A stretch of DNA of 64,000 nucleotides from Metallyticus violacea (Eukaryota > Arthropoda > Insecta > Mantodea > Metallyticidae), in NCBI GenBank assembly GCA_030762175.1, contig CM060840.1:40678501-40742500 (forward strand), given 5' to 3'. Under the pieces are notes generated by a model that did not search any database, was not told the DNA's origin, and worked only from the letters and a program-made list of their open reading frames with translations. Shown one piece after another: positions 34,441 to 45,830 of the stretch. The position numbers and the translations under genes are program-made. Positions within the stretch are counted from its first letter, which is position 1. Every line of letters begins with the position of its first letter.

Positions 34441-35654
34441 GTTATTTCAATAGGAAACAATATTAACATTTTAAGTAACAATACTCTCCAGCAGCGATAA
34501 GCAGTAGTTTGTTCACAAAACAAGAGTAGCTCCTTATACTGTGGTTTGGATTAATTGGAAACTGTTGCTGGCTAGTGAAGTTTCATGTGCATTCGTTATA
34601 TAATTGTTTTGTGTTAACAATGCAAAGAAAATGAACCATGTACAAAGCTTACATTGTAAGCCTTTTCTTTGGGAGCATGGAAAAGAGAATCGAAATTGAA
34701 AGCTGTATAAACCAATTCAAGAAATAATTTGAGTCGAACTGTGATTTCAAAACATAGGAAATATACAGCACTTTATGTAGAACCCTGCAGAGTCCACACT
34801 TTTATTATAGTATGAAAACCAGGAGAATGGTTTTTTTAAAAGATGCGTTACTTCGATATTTTTATTAGATTCTCCTTTTCGCTTTCTCTTAGCTATGTAC
34901 ATATGAGTTAATTCCAGAAGTTAAGACTAGAAACTTACAATCTGTATTCAGCAGTAGCAGTAGTAAAATTATGCACCCCGGGATTATTCTGCCATGATCC
35001 GCCGCTGGAAGGCATTTCATAAAAAGATATCCAACTAAAGGGCAAGTTGCGTGCTAAAACACATTCGTTCAAAGCGCCAGAAAGTCAAACTTTAAAGCTA
35101 AGAAAACAATATCCAATATTGAGAAACAACAAAAGTAACAGTTCATATAAGAAACAGCTGCCATGGTTTCTAGATATTGAATTTATATAAGTTAAGGGAG
35201 GGAGTGTACTGGTATTGGGTAAGAAAAAACTTGTAGAGTCACCATATCCTTGCGTAGAGCAGATGACGTTGATCAAAGACTAAGATCACGAATGATCTTA
35301 CAATGCGCACTCCAGCGAACATTGTAATAGCGTCCTGCTTTAACTCTATGAAATTATTTTTTTTTCTGCAATTCCACCGCCGTATTTACTGTGTTTCACA
35401 TCTTATATGTCGATGTTCTGCTATGATGCACAACAACACATAAGAGTTTTATAGTGCTCTAAAATAATAAGATAAATTCTGCAATTAAAAGTTAAAAGAG
35501 GTGAGTTCTTATTGTCAAAGTATAAAAAAGCAGTTTTATCTACATTCATTATTAACTTTTTAGCTGCACATCAGCATTTAAATGTATTTACTGCACTTAT
35601 TACTTTGAGCCTCAAATAGTTCACATCACTAGTATCCATTGCCATTGACGTGTT
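34441..35654. other. Gene-free stretch
   Basis: AT-rich DNA; nothing recognised on either strand. Confidence 0.5.
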
Positions 35655-35935
35655 TACCGCCACGCGTGACCGAGGGCAATAAGGCGCGGATTAGTGAGCG
35701 GGAGGTCTAGCTCCCCCCTCCCCCAGGACCGTCCTGCCTGACTTAAGTTTTTTCTTAGACTTCATAAATGGCAAATGCCAGGGATATACTCGTATGTAAA
35801 CCCTCGAATGCTTCCTTCCTTAAAAAAAAAATAATTTCCCAATTTATTCTTTCATCTGATGTATTAACAGTAGCCACCGACTGTGAAGCCTCAGCAATAA
35901 AAACGGGAGTTAAACATTATCAAAAGAACTGCATA
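35655..35935 (+). mobile_element. tRNA-derived SINE, family B, diverged copy
   Basis: Shares head and body with the copies at 40483-40770 and 53155-53430. The tRNA-like head has GAGCGGGAGGTCTAGC in the anticodon/T-arm region (box B mostly lost to a C-rich stretch). The body has CTTCATAAATGGCAAATGCC, a CTTCCTTCCTTAAA segment, TTTCATCTGATGTAT and a 3' end with AAAACGGGAGTTAAACA. It is the most decayed of the three, with box B destroyed. Confidence 0.78.
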
Positions 35936-38589
35936 CACATGAGACATTCAACATTAAGTTTATTCTAAAATCATCTATAATGAATATTAAAACCCCCGTG
36001 GGACCGCAAAAGTAATATAACATTTCTCGGATATATTGCTAATAATTTTAACCATATATTGTCTATATGTATCAAGGGACGAAACCAGTAGATTAGCTTA
36101 GTCCTATTTACCTCGGTTTGTTTTAACTGTTACAAAGTAATATTTATAGAACCAAAGGCTTAAATCAAAGAATATATACGAACTGCATGTTATTGTCAAG
36201 GTAACGATGTACCAAATCAATAAGGTGCATTTTTGGTATATTTATCAGTGATAAACGTAAATTGATTGTTAGATAGAGTACAATTCTTAAACAAAAACTT
36301 GGAAACCCTAAAAACAAATTTTTTCAAATATTTTGGAATTGAATTAAGTAAAGTAATTCCTATATTAATGATATCACAATGAATTTTCTTTCTTAAAGAC
36401 TGTTACAATCAATCCAAGTTTTAAGACATCAAGGGATGATCCCCTTGTAAATTACAAATTTAATAAACCTTATGATATTTATTAGTTACTGCATTATTAC
36501 CACAAGTATTCATAGTTTTGAACTAGTTAATAACTTTTACAGCTTCCATTTCAATTACCATGAACATTGTCATGGATAACACGAGAGTTTAGTACAGGCA
36601 TTGTGCATTTAAATAAAAATAAATAATATTCTTTGTTAGTTCGTTTAACAGTTTTAAAGACTAAAAATGTGTCGCGCAAAGTTGTGTGCTCTTCCACTAC
36701 ATAATCGACCAAGTTTTCTGCACTTGGGTATTGAATAATTGTTTAAATATGGTGTCTGGTATAAGATATTTTAAAAAAGGAACATTTTGTGATGTTTCTG
36801 GGATTGAAAAGCAAAGTTGGTCTCTTCTAAATGTTACATACAGCTAATTATCTTTAATATTAACTAAATCCATTTAATATTTCACTAGCCTTGTTTAACA
36901 ACAGTCACCTACCCCAATGACACACTGTCTACTACAGTGAAAAAGTTTAAAAGTTCCGAAATACAGCAGTCAGTCGCGGTTAGATCCCGCGTTACTGCCG
37001 GTATTTTCTTGCATAGACTCGCGGCGCTCAAGCGCTTCACAATTTTAAAACTTAGATATTAAATAATAGAATTTGATACATTCCTTACAGTAGGTGCTGA
37101 AAATGCTCATTTTCCCTGACAAACAATTAACCTCTTCTTAGGAAATGATCACAGGCACGCATCAGTTTCCCATTACTAATGAACCTAACTTCGTTCTGAA
37201 TATTTAAGCTGAATATCCAATGTGTGAGGGTTAGTTAAATATATTCTATTTTTTAATGTTCCCCAAAATAAAAATCGCAAACCGTTACTATTTGGGGAAC
37301 GAGGATGCCAAAACCAGGGCAAATAATTCTGATACCACGCAATATCAATATGAATTGATGAGCAATATTAAAAATGTATCCGGTGAGTCACAGAACTTAT
37401 TTCATTAAACGCCTATAACTATAATGTTTGAGTTGGAATCCGGCTGCCAAAAAGTTTACTTCTAAAAGTCTTGTTCTGCCACACGTTCTTCTGTACTTGG
37501 TGCGTGCCTTAAAGAAGAACATACGACGATGCAGATATTTCACAAATGCACAACACTGCCGCACTATTTAATGAAACCTCAAGCTCGACTTCATTACACA
37601 CTTGCCCAACTCTCGAATTCTTGCTCGCATCTGACTGGAAGTGACATTGGCGCCGCGAGTACCGCGTGGGAAATCTCAGCAATTGGAGGGAGTAGTTCAC
37701 TAATCGACCGAACTAATGCGAGATTTTTAAGTCGCTCTCACTGTATAACAATCCAAGTCTTTATTTAATAATATATACGTTTAGATAAAAATATCACAAG
37801 AGATACTTTTACTTTTTTTTTTTTTTTCAAACTTACACTTTGGTTTTTCAATTGAATTGTATTAATAAACAGAAAGCCGAAAAAGAGATTGTTAAAATGA
37901 AGTTGCCAATTCAATATTTGGCCAAAATAAGTCAAATCTGGAGAAACTGTCCATAGGTCTTTAATTAACACCATTCACGCCTTCAAAATACTCTGAAAAA
38001 AATGCTTAATCAAAACTGCCAGAATGTCTGAGCTGTGTCCAGATCTTTGACAACCTGGATCGCGACAACTATAGAGAAAAATTTACTCAAAAAAGTCATA
38101 AAGCAACAAGTACTAAATGATATACCTGTATTATGTGTCCTGAATAGAAAATTGGAATATTTAATGTCATTAAATGACTGCTAGCTGAAAAGCGAAGCGA
38201 AGACAAACAAGTAGATTCTTTTGTTACAAAGAGCGTTTCCTGTTACCAACAAAGCAATCGTGGATATTATTAGATTAAAAACATTTCTTTAATATCCTGT
38301 TAATTATTATAATCTCTTGGAAAGCGATTTTATGGACTTTTATGCACTTACTCAGGTGAGATTCACCTGAGCACTTTCAATCAAGGATAATTATCCTTGG
38401 TTAAAGAAAAAAAAAATAGTTCTAAAAGAAGTATTATGAGAAGAGGACTCAAAGACTAAGAAAACAGGATCCCTAAGCTGTGGAAGCCAACTGTGTTTAG
38501 TCACTGTCAATTATGTAATGCTCTATAGAAATTCCACGGTAGCCAACCAGCTAGAGACCTAATTTTTCTGAAGCATTAAATCTGCTGTT

Positions 38590-39400
38590 CGCGGTACAAA
38601 TGTGTCGAAGTTAGTGCTGCTGAAACACTGGGTGCTGAAGATATAAGGGGGCAAAGCTCAAGAGGGAAACCGGAGCCGGATTGGATAGCAGAATGGCCGG
38701 AAGCTATCAGGCCAGAGAAAATCCGGGCAGCCGGAAATTGAGCAAGCGAATTTACACCGGAGGCGTAGCAAACCCTCCTTCCTTACTCTTCCACCTAACT
38801 CCCTTTCTCGTGCGTTCTGCCAGTATACAGTAAGCTTCTAAAGTAAACATTTCAAACGAAACTACCCAACAACTCCACCCTGGCTGCCCGTTGTTTCTAC
38901 CCCCTCCTCCACACACAGAAATGAAAAAACATGGTCTTCCTGTCTCTATGGCTAAATATTAAATCAGCTCTACCTGAGTATCCCAGAATTACAAGCTGAT
39001 CAAACCCCTAAACGTTAGAGGCTGGGGCGTAAACGAAGCTTCTAATCATACTTCCGCAAGCAGGAAGCCCTAAGGGATTTGGGAGCAAGAAGTTGCATGA
39101 ACTCGGAGTGCGCACGCGCGCGCGTGTATGTGTTGCAGAGAAAGTATTGCTGCTAAATTAATATTGAAATCCGGACACGCCTTAACCCACCCTTCTGCTC
39201 GACTCACAATCTAGAGCGCATTGTCATGCATGTTTCATATCGCCCGGGGGGATCTTATAACAAAAGGCCGAACTGTTCTGTTTACCGTACAGCGACCCTG
39301 TTTCATCTTAGAAACTTTAATTATCGTAAAACAGTGAGCCGCTTTACTCCACCTGAAAATCTGCCGTAGACGTATTCGCTCTGTTCATCAACCGCTAAAT
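38590..39400. promoter_or_regulatory. CpG-richer island, possible regulatory segment
   Basis: About 800 bases rise well above the local G+C level and keep many CpG dinucleotides (for example GCCGGA, ACCGGAGGCG, CGCACGCGCGCGCG, CGCCCGG). No coding frame or known repeat is visible. In an AT-rich genome this could be a promoter-proximal or enhancer segment, or a young unrecognised repeat. The regulatory reading is inference from composition only. Confidence 0.3.
39108..39133. repeat. Alternating purine-pyrimidine run (Z-DNA-prone)
   Basis: Twenty-six bases alternate strictly between purine and pyrimidine, centred on CGCACGCGCGCGCGTGTATG. GC/CA alternation of this length is the classic Z-DNA-forming pattern. 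It lies inside the CpG-richer island. Confidence 0.85.
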
Positions 39401-40482
39401 GCTCTGCTCCTTTGACACTTCCTTATCTTCTTCATTGTAAATAACAAGATATTAATTTATTCGATAATTTTGAATTAAATGTGTCTGAAACAGAAAGCTA
39501 GGCTGTATTGAGGGTGAAGTTGGGAAATTCAAAGCAAGAGAAACAACATACCATTCTTGACTGAAAAAAGAAAAGAAACATATAAAATCAGACTACGTTC
39601 ATACAAATAAAGACAGTTCTTTTTGCTTAGTCTTCTAATTTTCCCTTTGATCCATTTTCCAGATTTAAACCATTTACCTCATCATTTTGTCCTATCTCAA
39701 ATTTATACAATTTAAAAGTGTATCTTTAAAAATAACGCACATAATTAAATATCGCATATCAATGGTCAATGTAGCAAGAATTAATACACTGACCAACCCC
39801 ACGAAGTTAATTTTTTTTCGCAGTAAGAGCATATAAATTACATGCCTTTGTAGTTTTTATGCCTTAGGGTTTAATATACGTCATTAGGTATCCAAATGTT
39901 GCAGAATAAAGAATTTATACAGGAAGTATTTAGAATTATATAGGCACCTTTATTCACAAAGCGCAGTAAGCTCATTTGCGTTGTACAAAATAAACAAAAT
40001 GTGTAACAAATACTTGTAAAAGATATAAAGTTTTTAAGAAATATATGATTTAATTTATTTACTATATATATGGATGTAATGTAATAGTGCACAGTAATTG
40101 TACATAAATAAGAACTTAGGTATATAAGAGTAAAAAAAAAAGTCATTTAGATTCTCACTATGAAGAGGTTGTAATGCGAACGGACTATTCTTTTGTTTGG
40201 ACAGGGTACATATAATTATTGCAGCACGTTCATGTGTGCAGCAATCTTTCTTTGGAACATTATGGGCTACATTTCCTCGTACTCTCTGAATACAGTTCCT
40301 CTGCTCATGGTCGAAATTGCATTTATTATAGCCAAAGATGCGTAAAAGCACTAATATTTGTACTTTGTATGTAGACCAACAGAATTTTTAGCATTCTCAT
40401 AATATTTATGATGCAATTATCTTTATCCCTGAATCCCTTTTTGTTTGATGTTAAGCCCATTGGTCATTAATTATACCAAACA

Positions 40483-40770
40483 AGACCCCGTCAAAGTAGG
40501 CGAGATCCCTAAGTCGCGGACTCATGAGCGGGAGGTCTTCAGCTCGATTCCCAGACCTCACGGACTGCAGTTTTTTCTAGGTTTACCTCAGTCTTCATAA
40601 ATGACAAATGCCGGGGAGGTATCCAAAACTTAGGCCTGGAACGCTTCCTTCCTTTAAGGAAATAACTCCTTTCTCAGTTTATAATTTGATTTCGCGTATC
40701 ATCGGTGCCCACCACCTATAATGACTCAGTAGTTAAAACGGGCGTTAAACACTATTCAAAAAAATCCATT
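40483..40770 (+). mobile_element. tRNA-derived SINE, family B
   Basis: The tRNA-like head includes GTCGCGGACTCATGAGCGGG, then AGGTCTTCAGCTCGATTCCC, whose second half is box B. The body follows: TTTTTTCTAGGTTTACCTCA, GTCTTCATAAATGACAAATG, CTTAGGCCTGGAACGCTTCC. The 3' end has CAGTAGTTAAAACGGGCGTT. Each block occurs in the same order in the copies at 35.7 and 53.2 kb. Box A (near GTAGGCGAGATCC) is only approximate. Non-coding. Confidence 0.83.
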
Positions 40771-40835
40771 ACACATTGCACATACGTCAAAGTAACTTCA
40801 TTCTCGGAGGGCCTGTATATAAAATAACTGCCTAT

Positions 40836-40836
<1 letters not shown>

Positions 40837-40898
<62 letters not shown>
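40837..40898. repeat. (AAT)n microsatellite, about 20 units
   Basis: Uninterrupted AAT run starting 66 bases beyond the end of the family B SINE. Confidence 0.97.
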
Positions 40899-41298
40899 TA
40901 TCAACGCAATAGCTATTCCGCAGTACAGAAAGATATCTACGATTTCAGTTTCAAATAAGTTATTAAATATCTAAAAGGTGTATAAACACAAGAGTAGTTT
41001 TGGTCAAAAACAGGAAGTGATTTTATTGTGACTATATGTCAGGAAGCAAGTACATTTGAGATATGGGCCAGTTGTATTATCGCCTATTAACTCAACTGTC
41101 CGTTGAATAGTTACATATCATTCAGCTTGTCGTCTGGAATTCTCTTAGCCCTAAATAAGAGACTGTCGGAGAGTAATGAAATTTAAGTGTCAGTTATAAT
41201 GTCATCGCTTCAACTGTAGAAACAACTATAGCTAATTTCTCTGGCATCTTTCTTTCCTTGCACTTAAGCGGAAAACAGGGATTCTAATAGTGATAATA

Positions 41299-41324
41299 AT
41301 GAATGAATGAATGAATGAATGAAT
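41299..41324. repeat. (AATG)n microsatellite, about 6 units
   Basis: Tetranucleotide run preceded by a short TAATAATAAT stretch; unlike the trinucleotide repeats that dominate this window. Confidence 0.95.
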
Positions 41325-44300
41325 TAAGTCACTTATGTCCCATTCACGGATAGGACATCTGCAAGCGGGGGGCTCATTGATTTCTTATATGATTAGTAAG
41401 TCCATATGAGCTATTTATGAGTTTATTAAGTGATAGTAATTCTAATAATAAATTGTTAATTATTTGCCACTGCTAAAATCTATGTCATATTTATATTCAA
41501 TAAATTTCTGTAATTTGTTAAATTATTTTTGCATTTTATGTAATTATATTGTAAATTTTATTCCGCTGGTATTATCGTCTGGTAGAGTGGCAGAGAAGGC
41601 CCCAGCTCCTAAGGAGATACTCTGTGTGGTTACTCTGGAACTGAAACAAGTTAGAGCTAAGTTTTGTTACTATTTTGGAAAACCTTTTCTAACATTTTAC
41701 AACGAATTTTGCTTTCTGTGTTTCTTATTCTTTAAAGGCTAAATTTTTTATATTCTTTGCTGGTATTATTGATATCATTTTCATTCATTAAATTTAAACA
41801 AAAGTTAGATTTTAGCAAATCGTTGACGAATCGCTATGCAAGTTTGCTCACCTGCTTTTATTATAGACCTATCCAATGTGTGAAATACCTTTTTATTTTT
41901 CAACTAATTTTACGTGAAGTATCCCCCGTCTTAAAACGAATGTGATATAAAGCATCGTGCTTCGTATCGTAAATTCGTAGTTTCAATCTCCAAAAAGGAG
42001 AGCAATTTCAAGAGGTTTTAAGTAGCGCAGATCCAGATCTGACTCAGCGTCAAGGGGGTAATTGTAAAGGTACAGCTAACAATCCGATTAGTGCACTGGT
42101 AATGATTGAAAAATTCGGAAAGCTGAGCACGCTTCATCGCAGTCAGGTCAAATTATTGCAGCATTAGCACAAAGTATGTTTTCTAGTCATGTTTCCAATG
42201 TTCTCAGCTCTTGTATTAATTTTAATTAAAATGTGTGCATTACTTCACATATATTCTTGCTGATTTAGCTATTTAGTATTTATCAATCATAAGGGTGGGC
42301 GAGGAAAAAGGAAAATAACAGAGGAAAGAAAACAAAGAATCAGAAAAGAAAAGGAAGAAAGAATAAATATTAAAAAGTTAATTAATTATATTAAATTCAT
42401 TAAATGAAATAGAAGAAAAAGAAGAAATGAAGGACAAAGCAATGATGAACAAAATGACAGACCAAAAGTACAAAGAAAGGAAGAGATATAATTGAGAATG
42501 GAAATGTAAAACACTTTAAATGCCATTTTAATCAATTGTTTCATTTTAAAAGTACCAATTTATATTCCTAGTAGATTTCTAAGTGCCTATATAGGAATAA
42601 AGTAGTTCCAATACTCGTCAACAAATAGTATAATTCTAAATGCCGTGCCATGTTGCCATCTCGTGTTCAAAGTTTCATGATAATATTAGTTTTTAAGGAA
42701 AAATGTTTATGTTGCAGAAATATTTAGTAAGTTGCCATAGTTTTTTAAGTTGCAATAGAGATTTCGCTGTTGTAGAGAAAAGAAGAAGAGTGAGTAAGGT
42801 CTTTATTCCCCAAGATTTAAACAGAATTATAGATTAAGGGACACTTTTCAAAGTTCCACATTTATCTATGGATTATTCTGAAAAGTTTACTGTGATTGTA
42901 TTGCTGTTAAGTTAACGTGTATACCAAACTTCATTTAAATTAAATATTTGCTTTGCGAGCTATAAATTATTTCATAACTTTATTACATAAATATGAAGCA
43001 TATTGAAAATGGCCCGCATGAGTTAAGAAAATTGGTTGGCATTGTGAAACTGAAGCTTCGAACGGATTATTTTTTAAATTTATAAGAAATTTTAATGTTT
43101 AAATTTAATCATTTATTTCATACAATATTTTTTTAGAAATTATTATTGATGTTAACATGTTTTTGTCCTATAGAATGTTACAATAGATAACTGCTGCACA
43201 TGGTAGTAAATATTAATTGAATTGAAACAAAAATTGTGACGAATGAGGCAGCGTATGCTGAGAAACATGTGATTTAAAGAGACTGTAAAGCCCAAAGGGA
43301 GGGAGGTCATGCAAATTGCGGAGGTCCAAAAGGTTCAAAAACCATTTGCAGCAAGAGAGAGAGAGGGAGGGAGACCTGTTTTGGCCAAAAACTCACTCCC
43401 AGTGTCCCTTAAGCTAACTATAAATCCTTTTCAAGTATTTGCAATGGAATCAAGTAATTTCTTTGTTTTCAGAATGTTGCTAATCTGTTAACAATAAATA
43501 AGTGGAACATTTAAAAATGCACAATGCTTAAAGCATCTCAATCTCATCCATTTCAAGTACCTATTAAAAGAACTTACTGTTATAAGGGTGAAGAATTTTT
43601 GAAGTTTTAAAGAGAGGAAATCAGTATTGATATACAGCAATTTGTGCTTCGTCTGAAAGATCAGCCCCCTTTATCGGTTGAAAAAAAAATAACTCTCGCC
43701 TATGTTGGCATTCCTTCCTGAAGAGCACAGAGTTTTATGAGACATCAATTACAACCCCTGTGTAAGAATGAAAATCTAAACTCTTTCTGTAGGTTGTGAG
43801 AAAAAATATGAATATTGGTATTCTTTTACATGTTTCATAATACATTTTTGTACTTTTGCCCTTAATACATCCTAATATGGGTTTCTGCTGATCGTCAATG
43901 TTATTTTTGTAATGCTTTTCCTCTAGAGCCTGAAATAAAATGTAACAAAAGTTTGAATGGCCGTTTGTAATCTACTCTTCCATCATTGGCACATAGAACC
44001 TTCTTACTATTATTAATTTTTTTCTCCCTTGTAACTTTATTTTTGGTAACGGTTTGTTATAAAAATAAGTTTGTAGTAAAAAGTTTCTTGTAATGATTTT
44101 AAGTGTAACATGTTAAATTCTAACAGAAATGCTGGTTTTTTGCTTTATAAAATGACATTTTAATTCTTCAATTGTAATGCAGTATACATTTACTTTCTTC
44201 CAAGAAAGCACAAGTAATTGTTTCACTCTTCTAACATGCGCGTATGTGTTTGTTTATTTCTGTTGCTACTTATATTTAGCAACCAAATTGAGCTCATTCT

Positions 44301-44959
44301 GTAAAACAAACTCACTTTACTCATAGGTTTAAATGAATTAAATACGATCACAAAATGTATTTGGAACTGTGATTTGCTACTTTGAAGTGCAAAACTATGC
44401 ACCGTTCTGTGTAATACCTGAAGGTAGAGCATCCAAGAGCATTGCATGCCGTTGCCTCAGGCCACTATCACATCGCTGTATTGGCGAGCTCAGGTAGATA
44501 TCCAACAGTGGTATTAATTCATAATACGGATTGCATCTCTTTGCGTTCCTGCGTTTCCTGCAGCCTGAAGCACATTATTTGCAGATTATTTCATTGTTTA
44601 TAGCTACCTTTCTATTACATACATCGTTGAAATTGTTCTTCAGGGAAGGATATCAATGGCTGCTTATTTTCACGCTTTTGCAGGCCACATATTAAAACCG
44701 ATCGAGAGATTTCCTGCTTAAATTACAGGAACTGACATTGTGTAACAAATGAAACAAAAAATAACAAAGTAGAAAAAAACGAGTGTGTGCCGTTGACCAA
44801 AAAAGCTGTCGGTTTTTTCGTGATACTCAAATTACAAACATTGGTGATAATTATATGTGCAAGAAATAAAGTTGTAGCGGATTGTTCGTGAAAGTTTCAA
44901 TGTTAAGCCGGTACGTTGAATTTCTTTAGCTTTTGTGTATATTTCGAGAAGCGCGAACA
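41325..44959. other. Gene-free stretch
   Basis: AT-rich, no recognised gene. A strongly purine-rich segment at 42300-42490 reads as a Lys/Glu/Arg-rich low-complexity frame on plus; it may be simple-sequence derived. A short GA run lies near 43352-43370. Confidence 0.5.
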
Positions 44960-45830
44960 AACATGAGTAGATGATTGAACGCGCTAATATGTTCTATGTA
45001 TAGAACAGTTAAATTGCTGTGATGTTGCTATGGCTAAGCGGATGGTGAGGTTCGCGAAATTTCAAGAAGACTAACGAAATCCTCGAGGATGAACGAAAAA
45101 CAGGAATGCCAATAACAATGGATAAAGAGACTTTTGAGGTAAACAGCCAAACTTAATGAGGACGTGGCTCAGAAATGCATCGTGAGTGCAGAAAGCATAC
45201 AGTTCTATCAGCTAGGATAAAGATATTAACTCGGTTGCTGGGTTCCGCAAGTGTTGACAATGGCTTAGAACGCGGCATGACCTGACCCCTGTTCTGCATT
45301 GTTGTCACTTCAGCAGAAGTGTCCCTATCTTGAATATATTGCTGATATGCTGTGAGAAGTGGGTGCTCTATAATACCCCAAGCCTTAATCTCTAAACAAC
45401 CGAAACCACCACTCCGCCAAAAGTTATGCTTTGTGTTTGGTGCACTGTGCATCGCGAACTGCTCCGTCAACGTCATTTTGTACCTAACCAGCTGAAACGT
45501 TTCCATGTAAAATTGAAAACAACCATGAAGTCAAAAGGCGTTATTCTTTGGCTCTATAATGCAAAACCAAATACAACTAAGGTGGTTCGAGAAACCATTA
45601 TCTGTTTTGTTTGGGAGATTCTAATGCACCAACCATATTCTCCAGATATTGCAAATTCAGATTATTATCTGTTGCTTTTATTGAATAATCACTTAGGGGG
45701 TAGCAATTCTGGACTACTGAAACTGAACTGGAAATATTTTTTTGCTTCCTATCCTAGGGAGTTCTATCATAGTTTCTATCACGTTGGCAGTAGGTTCTCG
45801 ATAGCCATATTTATATTTTAATAATAAAGA
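44960..45830 (+). pseudogene. Mariner transposase, nearly full-length, inactivated
   Basis: Blocks of the whole protein appear in order on plus. MAKRMVRFAKFQED (45.03 kb) matches the first recognition helix region. VPQVLT (about 45242) is the WVPHELT motif. CSALLSLQQKCPYLEYI follows, then CCEKWVLYNTP (about 45345-45380) for GDEKWVLYDNP with the first catalytic Asp lost, and KVMLCVWCTVHRELL. Next come SKGVILWLYNAKPNTTKVVR, where the second Asp (HDNARPH) is now Tyr, and QPYSPDIANSDYYLLL with the third Asp kept, followed by NNHLGG and FFASYPREFYH to the end. Length matches the family (~345 residues). Multiple frameshifts in the first half; the last 130 residues are open from 45426. Terminal repeats were not resolved. 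Confidence 0.88.

Larger units (their letters stand above)
35936..40482. other. Gene-free stretch including a CpG-richer island
   Basis: AT-rich DNA with no identified gene. It contains a 10-bp stem hairpin at 37258-37300, a G+C-richer segment at 36.95-37.7 kb without known motifs, and the CpG-richer island at 38.59-39.4 kb listed separately. Confidence 0.5.
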
